Below are positions 28,270 through 37,483 of a stretch of 58,601 nucleotides of DNA, piece by piece. A program made the translations under genes and the position numbers. This DNA comes from an uncultured Chitinophagaceae bacterium (GTDB taxonomy: Bacteria > Bacteroidota > Bacteroidia > Chitinophagales > Chitinophagaceae), in contig CALCEA010000071.1 of assembly GCA_937900675.1 (NCBI GenBank), positions 1-58,601 on the forward strand, given 5' to 3'. The notes under the pieces are model-generated. The model was not told where the DNA came from and ran no database searches. It saw nothing but the letters and a program-made list of their open reading frames with translations. Every line of letters begins with the position of its first letter. The first letter of the stretch is position 1.

Positions 28270-28710
28270 TTAACTATTTACTTTCCATTGATACCCTTCT
28301 CCTTCAAAAAACTCTTTCCCCCAAATAGGCAATTCTGCTTTTATTCTTTCTACACATTCTGTACAAGCATCTATGGCAACTTTTCTATGCTTAGAAGAAG
28401 TAAATACAAATAAACATAATTCACCGGCATTTACCTTTCCCAAACTATGATGCACATGCATGCAAGTAATCTCATATTTCGCAAAAATTGACTCTCTAAT
28501 TTCATGCATTTTTTCCAAAGCCATTTCTATATTACTTGTATACTCAATGGCAGATACTTTTTTACCCTCTATATCATCTGCCCTAACCTGACCTAGAAAA
28601 ATGTTATGCCCCCCAATGCCTGTCTTAGAAGAATGCTTGGCAATACTATCAGCAATAAAGCTTGGAGGTATGGCCCCTTCCATAAAAATATTCTTTAACT
28701 GCATAACCAT
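28270..28710 (-). CDS. moaE: Molybdopterin synthase catalytic subunit MoaE
   Basis: 146 residues of the MoaE fold; with MoaD it puts two sulfurs on cPMP. Motifs: FLGQVRADDIEGKKVSAIEY, HVHHSLGKVNAGE, FTSSKHRKVAIDAC and IKAELPIWGKEFFEGEGYQW. In E. coli two lysines seven residues apart are catalytic (K119 and K126); here Lys124 is conserved, but the second place is Gly131 with a lysine only at 132. The start overlaps the moeB stop by 16 bp. Confidence 0.92.
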   Translation of the reverse strand: MVMQLKNIFMEGAIPPSFIADSIAKHSSKTGIGGHNIFLGQVRADDIEGKKVSAIEYTSNIEMALEKMHEIRESIFAKYEITCMHVHHSLGKVNAGELCLFVFTSSKHRKVAIDACTECVERIKAELPIWGKEFFEGEGYQWKVNS

Positions 28711-29501
28711 TGATAATTTAAACTGTTAAATGCATCCAATGTAGTCGGCATATTTTTTTCACTATCCGAATGTTGTACTATTTGCATTTTATAGATTTCC
28801 TGACTCAAAGCATTGTAAGTTAACAATTCATTTGCTAAGACTTCCCCAATTCCTGTAATTAATTTAATCACTTCCATTGCTTGCATCATTCCAATGATTC
28901 CAGGCAATACCCCCAATACACCTCCCTCTGCACAGCTTAACACTTCATTGTTTTTAGGTGGTACTGGAAATAGATCCCTATAATTTAATGAGTGTCCTTC
29001 TTTGTTTACATTAAACACCGCAACCTGCCCTTCAAATTGAGATACTGCACCAAATACCAATGGTTTTTTCAATAATACACAAGCATCATTAATTAAATAC
29101 CTAGTAGCAAAATTATCTGTAGCATCCACTATAATATCATACTGAGGGAATTGTTCCAAAGCAAAAGCCTGATCACAATTTTGTTGAAAAGCATTTAACT
29201 TAACTAAATAATTTTGCTCAGCTAATTTCTGTGCAGCAATGATGGCTTTATCTTTTCCAATATCTTCTTGACCAAATAAAATTTGTCTATTCAAATTGGA
29301 AAGAGCCACTTCATCATTATCCACAATACCCACTTCACCTACACCTGCCGCAACTATATATTGCAAGATAGGACATCCTAATCCTCCGGCACCCACCACT
29401 AAGACTTTGGCATTAGTTAGCTTTTCTTGCGCAACTATTCCAAAACCATTTAAGGTGATTTGCCTTTGATACCTTAATATGTATTCTTTAGACTTTTCCA
29501 T
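28695..29501 (-). CDS. moeB: MoeB/HesA-type adenylyltransferase activating MoaD
   Basis: 268 residues of the ThiF/MoeB/E1-like fold. It has the ATP motif VVGAGGLGCP (35-44), DATDN (126-130) and the SCAEGGVLGVLPG segment with Cys190. It adenylates the C-terminal glycine of MoaD, encoded immediately upstream. Unlike E. coli MoeB the paired zinc cysteines are absent: YRDLFP replaces YRCLFP and there is no CPxCG near the C terminus. No rhodanese domain is attached. Tight operon spacing (2 bp after moaD) supports the MoaD-activating role. Confidence 0.87.
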   Translation of the reverse strand: MEKSKEYILRYQRQITLNGFGIVAQEKLTNAKVLVVGAGGLGCPILQYIVAAGVGEVGIVDNDEVALSNLNRQILFGQEDIGKDKAIIAAQKLAEQNYLVKLNAFQQNCDQAFALEQFPQYDIIVDATDNFATRYLINDACVLLKKPLVFGAVSQFEGQVAVFNVNKEGHSLNYRDLFPVPPKNNEVLSCAEGGVLGVLPGIIGMMQAMEVIKLITGIGEVLANELLTYNALSQEIYKMQIVQHSDSEKNMPTTLDAFNSLNYQWLCS

Positions 29502-29503
29502 AT

Positions 29504-29737
29504 TTATCCTCCAGAAAAGGGTGGCATTAAAGCAATTTTTGCATGTTCTGGAATATTAGCATTCTCGACAGCCATTTTATTGTTAATTGCAATTACAAAT
29601 TTAGATTCCTTTAATAAAGGAAATAAAGTAAACAATTTTTCTTTCAACTGAACCATACTTGAAATGTATTCTAATTGAATTGAAGACTTCCCAGTTTTGT
29701 CTACTAATTGTCCAAAAAATTGCACTTCGATAGTCAT
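29504..29737 (-). CDS. moaD: Molybdopterin synthase sulfur carrier MoaD
   Basis: 77 residues, ubiquitin-like beta-grasp protein ending in PPFSGG; the terminal Gly-Gly is the adenylation and thiocarboxylation site. VQFFGQLVDKTGKSS at the start and FVIAINNKMA in the middle fit MoaD. Placed between the TauE-like permease and moeB, followed by moaE. Confidence 0.9.
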   Translation of the reverse strand: MTIEVQFFGQLVDKTGKSSIQLEYISSMVQLKEKLFTLFPLLKESKFVIAINNKMAVENANIPEHAKIALMPPFSGG

Positions 29738-29746
29738 TATTAAATA

Positions 29747-30472
29747 TTAGGTTAAAATTAGTTTAACTGATGCCATTAATAAAACTATTGCTAAAGTATA
29801 TTTTAGGATATTTTGATTGAATTTCAAAGAACCCAACCAAGCTCCCACTAAACCACCCACAAAAGCGATAGCTGCGAATGTATATACTGTAGTGTCGATA
29901 TGAATTCCTTTGGAAATTTGCCCAATTAGTCCTGCTATAGAATTCACCAATATAAATAAAGCACTAATGGCAGCAGTTTGTTTTTGATTGGTCCAGTTTA
30001 ATAACAATAATACAGGAGATAAAATAATACCGCCACCTATGCCAATTAATCCTGATAAGAATCCTATAATAGCGCCAATCATTAAAGACAATATAAAATT
30101 ATTGGATTTTAAGCTAGCTTCTTCAGTATTTGGATAAAAGAAAAAACGAATCACAGGTAATAATAACAGTACTCCTAATACTTTTTTATAAATAACTGCA
30201 TCAAGACTTAAAGTGCCTCCTAAAAAAGAAAATGGTATGGATGCCAATGCAAAAGGTAAAAATAATTTCCATTTAAAATGACCGCCTTTGTAAAACATGA
30301 TAAAAGAAGTAAGAGATACGAATAAGTTTAATACTAAAGCTGAAGGCTTCATAATATCAGGAGCAAATCCATAGATAGCCATCAATGCCAAATAACCACT
30401 TGCTCCTCCATGTCCTACTGAAGCGTATAATAATGCTACGATAAATAATAATATAAAAAAACTGATGCTCAT
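29747..30472 (-). CDS. TauE/SafE family permease
   Basis: 241 residues, about 7-8 membrane segments in two related halves. Motifs YASVGHGGASGYLALMAIYG and GFLSGLIGIGGGIILSPVLLLL are typical of the TauE/SafE (DUF81) family, which exports sulfite or sulfoacetate or carries other small anions. Within a molybdenum operon lacking modABC it could move molybdate, sulfate or sulfite linked to cofactor sulfur; this is inferred from position only. Confidence 0.85.
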   Translation of the reverse strand: MSISFFILLFIVALLYASVGHGGASGYLALMAIYGFAPDIMKPSALVLNLFVSLTSFIMFYKGGHFKWKLFLPFALASIPFSFLGGTLSLDAVIYKKVLGVLLLLPVIRFFFYPNTEEASLKSNNFILSLMIGAIIGFLSGLIGIGGGIILSPVLLLLNWTNQKQTAAISALFILVNSIAGLIGQISKGIHIDTTVYTFAAIAFVGGLVGAWLGSLKFNQNILKYTLAIVLLMASVKLILT

Positions 30473-30487
30473 TATAAAAATTGAGGG

Positions 30488-31672
30488 TTAAAACAAATGT
30501 ACTTTTACGAATTCATTTGAACGAATTTCTAATAAGTCTTCTGGAAGCTCCACAAAACAATTAGCAATGGCAAATGCACTCATCTTAAAAGATTCCTGCC
30601 CTTCTAATATAGTAACTTCATTGGTGACATGATTATACAAACCTTTTAAGAAATGAGTTAATCCAATAGGTTTTGCATAAGTATTGGTTAAGCTGGCTTT
30701 AACTGTTTTCATTTCTACTGATGTATTTGATAACTTATCCAATACAATACTTATGTATTGATAAAAACAAGATAAAACAGATGCCGGATTACCAGGTAAA
30801 GCACAAACAATTTTTGCTTCTTTTTTCCCAATATATAGTGGCTTACCGGGCTTCTGCTTTACTTTATGAAAAAGTTGTTCAACATTATTTTTTTGACAAG
30901 CTTCTAAAACAAAATCATAATCACCCACACTAATGCCTCCTGTCAAAATTGTTAAATCAAATTTGTTAAGCGATTCATTAATAGCTACTGTAACTGACTC
31001 TAAGTTGTCAGCAACTTTTAAGAAATTAATCTCTTTGATTCCTACCTTACTTAATCCCGCCTTTAAAGAATGAGAGTTGGATTCATAAATTTGACCAGGA
31101 GACAATTGTTTGCCTATATCCTGTAATTCATTACCAGTTAAGATAATATTGATAGTAGGTTTTCTTACAACCGACACTTGAGTAATACCCAAGCTAGCCA
31201 ATAAGCCAATTGCACCTGGTGTTAATATGGCTCCCTTCTTTACCACAATTGCACCTTCTTGTATATCTGCGCCAATACTTCTTGCATTAGTTCCTTTTTG
31301 CAGTTTTTCATCTAATACAAATAGCTGGCCTCCCTCTATTTTTGCTTTCTCTTGCATTAATACCGTATCTGCCCCTTCTGGTAATGGTGCTCCAGTAAAT
31401 ATTCTTACGGCTTGATTTTTCCGGATTTTATTTGAAGAAGCATCACCTGCTTGGATAGTATCTGTAATTGTCAACGATGGCGTACTTTTTAAATCATCCA
31501 ACGCAAAAGCATAACCATCCATAGAAGATTGAATAAAGGAAGGAACATTTATTGGAGAAATAATATCGTCATTTATGGCATAACCCATTGCTTCATCTAA
31601 ATTCAATATAATTGAATCAAGTGATGAGATATGTTTCCTAATAATTGTTTTTGCTTCAGTTACGCTAACCAT
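30488..31672 (-). CDS. moeA: Molybdopterin molybdenumtransferase MoeA
   Basis: 394 residues with the four-domain MoeA plan: N-terminal linker with PSFIQSSMDGYAF, the IFTGAPLPEGADTVLMQE strand, the MogA-like domain with ILTGNEL, ILTGGISVGDYDF and CALPGNPASVLSCFYQYI, and a short C-terminal beta domain. It inserts molybdate into adenylated molybdopterin delivered by the MoaB part of the MoaCB fusion. Ten base pairs separate it from the upstream TonB receptor gene. Confidence 0.93.
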   Translation of the reverse strand: MVSVTEAKTIIRKHISSLDSIILNLDEAMGYAINDDIISPINVPSFIQSSMDGYAFALDDLKSTPSLTITDTIQAGDASSNKIRKNQAVRIFTGAPLPEGADTVLMQEKAKIEGGQLFVLDEKLQKGTNARSIGADIQEGAIVVKKGAILTPGAIGLLASLGITQVSVVRKPTINIILTGNELQDIGKQLSPGQIYESNSHSLKAGLSKVGIKEINFLKVADNLESVTVAINESLNKFDLTILTGGISVGDYDFVLEACQKNNVEQLFHKVKQKPGKPLYIGKKEAKIVCALPGNPASVLSCFYQYISIVLDKLSNTSVEMKTVKASLTNTYAKPIGLTHFLKGLYNHVTNEVTILEGQESFKMSAFAIANCFVELPEDLLEIRSNEFVKVHLF

Positions 31673-31681
31673 TTTATAAAT

Positions 31682-34243
31682 TTAATAAGTAATTGAAAGA
31701 TAATACATTCCTCCAATACTAGGCCCACCTAAATATGAATAGTAATAATTATTCAGAAAATTTGTAGCCCCTAATTTAATATTCAATTTAAAATCTGGAA
31801 TAGATTTACTAATATTAGCATCTAATGACCCATATGCTGGCGTAATTCCATTCACTAGAAAAGTTTGAGTATAGTATGAAGATTGCCATTTATATGAAAT
31901 TCCAACATTTATATTTTTAATAAAATTTGTTTTATAAAGATTAATATTATAAATCCAACTAGGAGTATTAAAGCCATCCTCTATAGCATCATCATTCATT
32001 TTTTTTTCTAATTGCGAATATGATATATTAAATCTTGAACTCCAACCGTTATTTGACTTGATATTTATTCCACCTGAAAAACCGTAATTATATACAATTG
32101 ATTTTGAATTGGTCCAGATACGATATTGGCTAGACTGTGTTTTATCGATCAATGCGAATGGAATTGAATCAATATTGGCAGTCTTTGGAACATTTACATT
32201 TGTTTGTGCAATAAAATCTCGATAATTATTATAATATCCATCAAAATCAATTACTAAATGATCGTGAAAAAATGTTGCTCTATACCCTAACTCTAAAGAC
32301 CTTATATATTCTGGTTTAATATATCCATAAGTATTTTTTATCAACAGATTTTTTTCCTTTAAAATAGCTTGTGATTTAGTTAGTCCATTTTTATTTATAT
32401 CATTTAGCACACTTGCTTGAAAGGCAGATATAGATTTTACAAGCCATGCGTTTTCATATACACCAGATGACATAATTGGCAGACCTCCAATTCTTTTAAC
32501 ACCTCCACTATTAATGTTTGAATAAGCCTCAAATATACTTGGATATCGATACCCATCAGAAATTGAAATTCTAAAGCTTTGATTAGAGATTGGAGCAAGA
32601 ACCACAGCAAATCTAGAGCTTGATTTTAAGTCAAAATAATCATTTTTATCTACCCTGATTGCACCGCTCAATTGTAATTTATTACTCAATAAAGATTGCC
32701 CAAGAGACAAATAGGCACCAGTTTTTGAATAATTAATATCATTAATTGTTTTACCTTTTATTGGATTGATAAAATAATTTCCATCTGGAGAAATTATGTA
32801 AGTTCTATTATCAAAGCCTATAAAAGAAGATAAACCTTTGTCATTTAATGCTTTTAACAAAGCTTCAGCAATATCTATTTGTGCTTCAGCATGAATTAAT
32901 CTTGCAACAATCTTTAAGGCTGCTCCTGAATCCCAATTATTAATTTGCTGCAATTTAGCTTTCATATCTTCAAAAGCGGTTGTTCCGGGAATTGGACGGC
33001 CTGCATCTGAAGTAATTCTTGCTATTTTATGCGCACTTGCTAAATCAGCACCTCCAATGATTGCCTTATTAAAAGCAAATGAATAATCACTATACCAATT
33101 TACATCAGACTTAAAAGATCTTTCAATGTTTTCAGCCATCGACCTTAAATTATATGAATTTCCTGAAACTTCGTTGTTGGTATATATTTTAGCACTTAGA
33201 ATTTTTGATTGATATTGTAATGCTTGTTGTTGTAGATAATAATTATTTAGAACAAATCTATTGGACCTTTGATAAACATTATTCAACAAAGAAAAATGAA
33301 AAGTATAAGTTAGCATAGCATCTTTCTTAAACTTATAATACAATCCAATATTTCCTTTTGTATTTAACAAATTATAATCAGCTATCTGCTTTTCTGCATA
33401 ACCTGTTCTAGCAACAACATAAGATTTTCCTTGCAATATGATTGTTTTTCTATTGGACGACTCATTTCCATAAACATTCACCTGGTCTTGTGCAGGATTA
33501 TTGCTACCTAGCAAATTAGTACTACTATTAGCATTAGAATTAAGTTCAGTTCTATTATCTGCTATCCAGTCAAAACCTTTGTTAAATCCTAAATTAATTT
33601 TATAACCAAACCGTTCATTCATCTTAGCGGCAAATCTGATATTGGTTTCAGAAAAAGGTTTAACTGAACTATTACTATCATTGAAATGATTGAACCCATT
33701 TTTTTGCTGCACACTCAATCCGGTTTTATCAAATGGCGATAGCGTAGCAAAATTTGCTAAGCCATTTGTTGAATTAACACCAAATAGAGTTGATGCCACT
33801 CCTGGAATAATTTCAATATCTTTCAAGTCTACATCCGAGGGGCCTAAAGCATTCCCAATAGGGGCACCAATATGTGGTGATTGAATATCCATGCCATCTA
33901 CCATTTGTGTAAATCTAACATTGGTAGTATTTGCAAAACCTCTTGTATTAATAACCTTAAATCCTAAGCTCGGGGTTAACATTTGTACTCCTTGTATATT
34001 TTCAATTGCATCAAAAAAAGAAGGAGATGCGCTTTGTGAAATTGCCCATCGATTCAGCTTTTGAATACTAATTGGAGATTGTAATAATATTTGTGGTGTT
34101 TTGGAAGCTAATACCACAACTTGTTTTAAATTAGTTATCTGTATTGAGTCTGTAAAATTTTTGTTTTTAAAAATTTTAGATTGTGCACTTGCTAAAATAT
34201 TGAAATTTAAAAAAAACAATATAAATATTCTCTTAATTTTCAT
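31682..34243 (-). CDS. TonB-dependent outer-membrane receptor within the molybdenum operon
   Basis: 853 residues with a signal peptide ending at ILASAQ. A plug (IQKLNRWAISQSASPSFFDAI..., TRGFANTTNVRFTQMVDGMD) is followed by a barrel with a terminal aromatic (SITY). It lacks the carboxypeptidase-like domain of SusC proteins and has no SusD partner, so it resembles siderophore or metal-chelate receptors. It sits between moaA (14 bp upstream) and moeA (9 bp downstream), a co-transcribed position suggesting uptake of the hydroxylase substrate or of a molybdenum chelate. Ligand unknown. Confidence 0.87.
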   Translation of the reverse strand: MKIKRIFILFFLNFNILASAQSKIFKNKNFTDSIQITNLKQVVVLASKTPQILLQSPISIQKLNRWAISQSASPSFFDAIENIQGVQMLTPSLGFKVINTRGFANTTNVRFTQMVDGMDIQSPHIGAPIGNALGPSDVDLKDIEIIPGVASTLFGVNSTNGLANFATLSPFDKTGLSVQQKNGFNHFNDSNSSVKPFSETNIRFAAKMNERFGYKINLGFNKGFDWIADNRTELNSNANSSTNLLGSNNPAQDQVNVYGNESSNRKTIILQGKSYVVARTGYAEKQIADYNLLNTKGNIGLYYKFKKDAMLTYTFHFSLLNNVYQRSNRFVLNNYYLQQQALQYQSKILSAKIYTNNEVSGNSYNLRSMAENIERSFKSDVNWYSDYSFAFNKAIIGGADLASAHKIARITSDAGRPIPGTTAFEDMKAKLQQINNWDSGAALKIVARLIHAEAQIDIAEALLKALNDKGLSSFIGFDNRTYIISPDGNYFINPIKGKTINDINYSKTGAYLSLGQSLLSNKLQLSGAIRVDKNDYFDLKSSSRFAVVLAPISNQSFRISISDGYRYPSIFEAYSNINSGGVKRIGGLPIMSSGVYENAWLVKSISAFQASVLNDINKNGLTKSQAILKEKNLLIKNTYGYIKPEYIRSLELGYRATFFHDHLVIDFDGYYNNYRDFIAQTNVNVPKTANIDSIPFALIDKTQSSQYRIWTNSKSIVYNYGFSGGINIKSNNGWSSRFNISYSQLEKKMNDDAIEDGFNTPSWIYNINLYKTNFIKNINVGISYKWQSSYYTQTFLVNGITPAYGSLDANISKSIPDFKLNIKLGATNFLNNYYYSYLGGPSIGGMYYLSITY

Positions 34244-34257
34244 TTCTTCAATATAAT

Positions 34258-35238
34258 TTATCCTCCAATACTTATCATAGTTCTATTTTGCAAATCATTT
34301 GCTTCAATTTTTTCTAAATCTGTAGTGAACTGACCACCTAGTGCTTCTTTTTTAGTGGCAATATTTTGATGAATTAAAGGCGTTATATCTTCTCCATTTC
34401 TCAAAGCTGTTAATATATCTGTTTCAGAGGTAGAGAATAAACAATTCTTCATTTTGCCATCAGCCGTTAATCGCATTCTATTACAATCACCGCAAAATGG
34501 TGCACTCATTGTACTAATTACAGCAAATGTTCCTTTGTGTCCATCTACTTGATAATTCTTAGCAGTTTCATGTGCATTTCTATCTAATGTAGAAAAATTA
34601 AATTCAGTTGATACTTTACCTAAAATTTCTTGCAGTGTAATTACCTTATCTCTATTCCATTGGTTGCCATCAAATGGCATAAATTCTATAAATCTTATAT
34701 GAATAGGTGTGTCTTTAGTCCATCTAACAAAATCATTGATCTCTTCATCATTAACACCTTTCATTGCCACAACATTCACTTTAACCCCAATGCCATTATC
34801 TAACATTAACTGAATATTACGCATTACTTGTTCATGCTGGTCACGCTTGGTCATTAAAATAAATCTGTCTTTTTGCAATGTATCCAAGCTAATATTTAAG
34901 GATTGAATTCCAGCATTTTTTATATCATCTACAAATTCATGTAACCTTGTTGCATTGGTAGTCATGGTTAATTGGACACCAAGAGTAGACAATCTTTTTA
35001 AAATATTAGCAAAGTCTTTTCTAACCAAGGGCTCACCACCAGTTAATCTAATTTTATTTACTCCCTCTCTAACAAAAACTGCAGCTATTGTTTCAATTTC
35101 TTCAGCCTGCATTAATTTACTTGAAGGTGTAAAATGATAATCTTCTTCAGGCATGCAGTAAAAGCATCTTAGATTGCAGTTATCTGTTAAGGAGATTCTT
35201 AAATAATCGTGTACTCTATTAAATTTGTCTTTTATCAT
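34258..35238 (-). CDS. moaA: GTP 3',8-cyclase MoaA
   Basis: 326-residue radical-SAM enzyme for the first step of molybdenum cofactor synthesis. The N-terminal cluster motif is CNLRCFYC (Cys21, Cys25, Cys28); LTGGEPLVR binds SAM. The C-terminal second cluster is CGDC...NCLF (Cys249, Cys252, Cys266), and the protein ends in the Gly-Gly needed for catalysis. The start overlaps the mocA stop by 4 bp (ATGA). Confidence 0.96.
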   Translation of the reverse strand: MIKDKFNRVHDYLRISLTDNCNLRCFYCMPEEDYHFTPSSKLMQAEEIETIAAVFVREGVNKIRLTGGEPLVRKDFANILKRLSTLGVQLTMTTNATRLHEFVDDIKNAGIQSLNISLDTLQKDRFILMTKRDQHEQVMRNIQLMLDNGIGVKVNVVAMKGVNDEEINDFVRWTKDTPIHIRFIEFMPFDGNQWNRDKVITLQEILGKVSTEFNFSTLDRNAHETAKNYQVDGHKGTFAVISTMSAPFCGDCNRMRLTADGKMKNCLFSTSETDILTALRNGEDITPLIHQNIATKKEALGGQFTTDLEKIEANDLQNRTMISIGG

Positions 35239-35861
35239 TGCTTGCTCGCCTCTTTCAGTAATTGTTGATAATCTTCTGGTGTATCAATATCTAATACACC
35301 CTTTTCGAACTGCAATTTAGCAAGTTCTTGGTCTCTTTCTTGTATTATTCTTTTTGCTCCTTGATCTCCTTTTAATGCCAATAAATCTGAAAAAACAGAT
35401 TGATGAAACAATGCAGGCGTTCCAGCAATATTTGCATAAAATGATGCAGCAATAGCTGTATTATTAATTGCTTGAAGTGCAATCAAGTCTTTTATTGACG
35501 ATTCAGACAAATAAGGTTGATCACAAACTAGTATTAATACTCCGTCGTGTTTATTCGCACTACTTGCCACTGCTTGCACACCCAATCGAATGGAGCTTCC
35601 CATCCCTTCCTGCCATTCAGTATTTTCAACAATATTCAAGCTTACATTAGGCAGTTGTGCTTTTATTTTTTCCGCATTAGCCCCTAAAACTAAATAGATA
35701 GGAAAATCTACTGCTTTTTGCACCATTTTAATCAACCTATTCAACATGGAATCCTTATCCAATAATAATAACTGTTTTGGAGAACCTAAACGCTTGCTTT
35801 CTCCTGCAGCAATAATCACTACAGCGCAGTTGTCAATTTTATATTGATGCACAGTATCCAT
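35235..35861 (-). CDS. mocA: MocA-like molybdenum cofactor cytidylyltransferase
   Basis: 208-residue NTP-transferase fold. IIAAGESKRLGSPKQLLLL (residues 16-34) is the nucleotide motif; GMGSSIRLGVQ and LVCDQPYL follow. In this setting (XdhC and a xanthine-oxidase-family enzyme) it most likely converts Mo-molybdopterin to the cytosine dinucleotide form used by this enzyme family. Stop and start of neighbours overlap on both sides (4 bp with moaA, 1 bp with xdhC), indicating translational coupling. Confidence 0.87.
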   Translation of the reverse strand: MDTVHQYKIDNCAVVIIAAGESKRLGSPKQLLLLDKDSMLNRLIKMVQKAVDFPIYLVLGANAEKIKAQLPNVSLNIVENTEWQEGMGSSIRLGVQAVASSANKHDGVLILVCDQPYLSESSIKDLIALQAINNTAIAASFYANIAGTPALFHQSVFSDLLALKGDQGAKRIIQERDQELAKLQFEKGVLDIDTPEDYQQLLKEASKQ

Positions 35862-36979
35862 TATTGATGAATAGGTGTGTTTTTATTTCTTAGTTGAATA
35901 CCTTCTTTTTTATTTAATACAGATTGTATTTCAGCAATAATACTACTTGCAATTTCTTCTGCTGTTTCAGCCCCTATATCTAATCCAGTGGGGCCATATA
36001 CATTTGCTAATTGCGCTTCTGTAGGAACATATCCTTGTTCTGCTAATTCATTTAATACCTTTTCTAATTTCTTTTTGGGACCTAATATCCCAATATAAGG
36101 AAGATCCAAAGGCAATAAAGCTTTAAGCATTTGTAAATCGTATTGATAATTATGGGTCATTAAAACAAAACAAGTACGATTGTCTATTTTTATTTGCTCT
36201 AACACTTTTTCTGGTTTACTCACCAACACCTGACAAGCACTAATAAATCTATCTTGTTTAGCATGTGTATTCCTTCCATCTACTACTTTCACTTCCCATC
36301 CTAACAAATCCGCCATTTGTGACAAAGGAATAGCATCATTGCCAGCACCAACTATTACAATAGAAATAGGTGGTTGTATATAATCAAAAAATGCCTGGAT
36401 GGATTTTTCTCCTATTTTATACTGACTAAAATGTGCACTTGCATTTGTTAACACTTGTCGAGCATCAACTAAAATACTTTTGTTGATTTCTGCTACTACA
36501 TTAGATTCAAAATGTTCTTGTTCGTCCAATAAACAAGCAGTTCCCATTAAAGGATTTTTTTTGTCTTGTACATCAAATAAAGTAACAATTACTGCTTTTT
36601 GTCTATTGTTACAAGCTTTTCTTAAAAGTTCAATAGGATTGTTTTCTTGGCTATGGTTTATATATTCAAATAAAACTTGTATTATACCTTCACATCCTAG
36701 TTGTATTCCTACAGTAGCATCATCTTCATTGCTAGTATCATAAGTAATTAACCTTGTAGTTCGATCTGTAAAAGTTAATAAAGCTTTTTTTAGCGCATCA
36801 CCTTCCAAACATCCACCACTTATTGCGCCAATCATTAAACCGGATTCCAGAACCAACATTCTTGCACCTGGTCTTCTATAAGACGAGCCATCTACATGAA
36901 CAACTGTAGCCAAAACTGTTTGCATTGCATTTTTTTTGGCTTGGTCGTAGGCACGAATTATTTCAACCAGTTCTTTCAT
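35861..36979 (-). CDS. xdhC: XdhC/CoxI family molybdenum hydroxylase maturation factor
   Basis: 372 residues. N-terminal XdhC_CoxI domain with SSYRRPGARMLV and GAISGGCLEGD; C-terminal Rossmann domain with IVIVGAGNDAIPLSQMADLLGW and ILGPKKKLEKVLNELAEQG. XdhC binds the cofactor and promotes its sulfuration and insertion into the xanthine-oxidase-type large subunit encoded two genes upstream. Starts 11 bp after the cytochrome c stop. Confidence 0.9.
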   Translation of the reverse strand: MKELVEIIRAYDQAKKNAMQTVLATVVHVDGSSYRRPGARMLVLESGLMIGAISGGCLEGDALKKALLTFTDRTTRLITYDTSNEDDATVGIQLGCEGIIQVLFEYINHSQENNPIELLRKACNNRQKAVIVTLFDVQDKKNPLMGTACLLDEQEHFESNVVAEINKSILVDARQVLTNASAHFSQYKIGEKSIQAFFDYIQPPISIVIVGAGNDAIPLSQMADLLGWEVKVVDGRNTHAKQDRFISACQVLVSKPEKVLEQIKIDNRTCFVLMTHNYQYDLQMLKALLPLDLPYIGILGPKKKLEKVLNELAEQGYVPTEAQLANVYGPTGLDIGAETAEEIASSIIAEIQSVLNKKEGIQLRNKNTPIHQ

Positions 36980-36990
36980 TTATTGAATGT

Positions 36991-37410
36991 TTAATAGGCT
37001 TGATACCCTTTTACTACTGCTTTTTTAGCAGCCGCTACTTCTGCAACAGTAATCATAGGCGCTTTATTGCCCCAAGAATTTCGAATATAATTGATTACAT
37101 CAGCTGTTTCTTTATCAGATAAACTAATACTAGCCATTTCTCCATCATATTTTGTTCCTTTTACATTAATTGGACCACGAACACCTTGTAATATAATTTT
37201 AACTAATCTATTTTTATCCGCCAAATTACCGGTTTTAGCTAATGAAGGGAATGCACCAGGCACACCTGCACCATTGTCCATATGACAAGACATACAATAA
37301 GTCTCATATACATTTTTTCCATTTGACAAACTAGATGAATTAGCTTGTATAAAAGATTGACTTGCTAAGGCCATCATTCCTAGTGAAATAAAAAGTATTG
37401 CTTTTTTCAT
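36991..37410 (-). CDS. Secreted mono-heme cytochrome c, electron acceptor of the Mo hydroxylase
   Basis: 139 residues with a signal peptide ending around QSFIQA. Heme motif CMSCH (Cys39, Cys42, His43), then MDNGAGVPGAFPSLA and a Met in DGEMASIS as probable axial ligand. Located between the Mo subunit and XdhC genes; hydroxylases of the isoquinoline/aldehyde oxidoreductase branch often use a periplasmic cytochrome c instead of a FAD subunit, and no FAD subunit is encoded here. Confidence 0.88.
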   Translation of the reverse strand: MKKAILFISLGMMALASQSFIQANSSSLSNGKNVYETYCMSCHMDNGAGVPGAFPSLAKTGNLADKNRLVKIILQGVRGPINVKGTKYDGEMASISLSDKETADVINYIRNSWGNKAPMITVAEVAAAKKAVVKGYQAY

Positions 37411-37432
37411 TTTAATTGATTTGAATATTAAT

Positions 37433-37461
37433 TAAAAAAGACTGCCTAAGCAATCTTTTTT
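37433..37461 (-). terminator. Hairpin with T-run inside the molybdenum operon
   Basis: AAAAAAGA-TGC paired with GCA-TCTTTTTT (one mismatch) lies between the Mo-subunit stop and the cytochrome start. It may reduce expression of the maturation genes relative to the structural subunits. Confidence 0.5.
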
Positions 37462-37483
37462 AATGAGTTAAAGATTTAAATTT

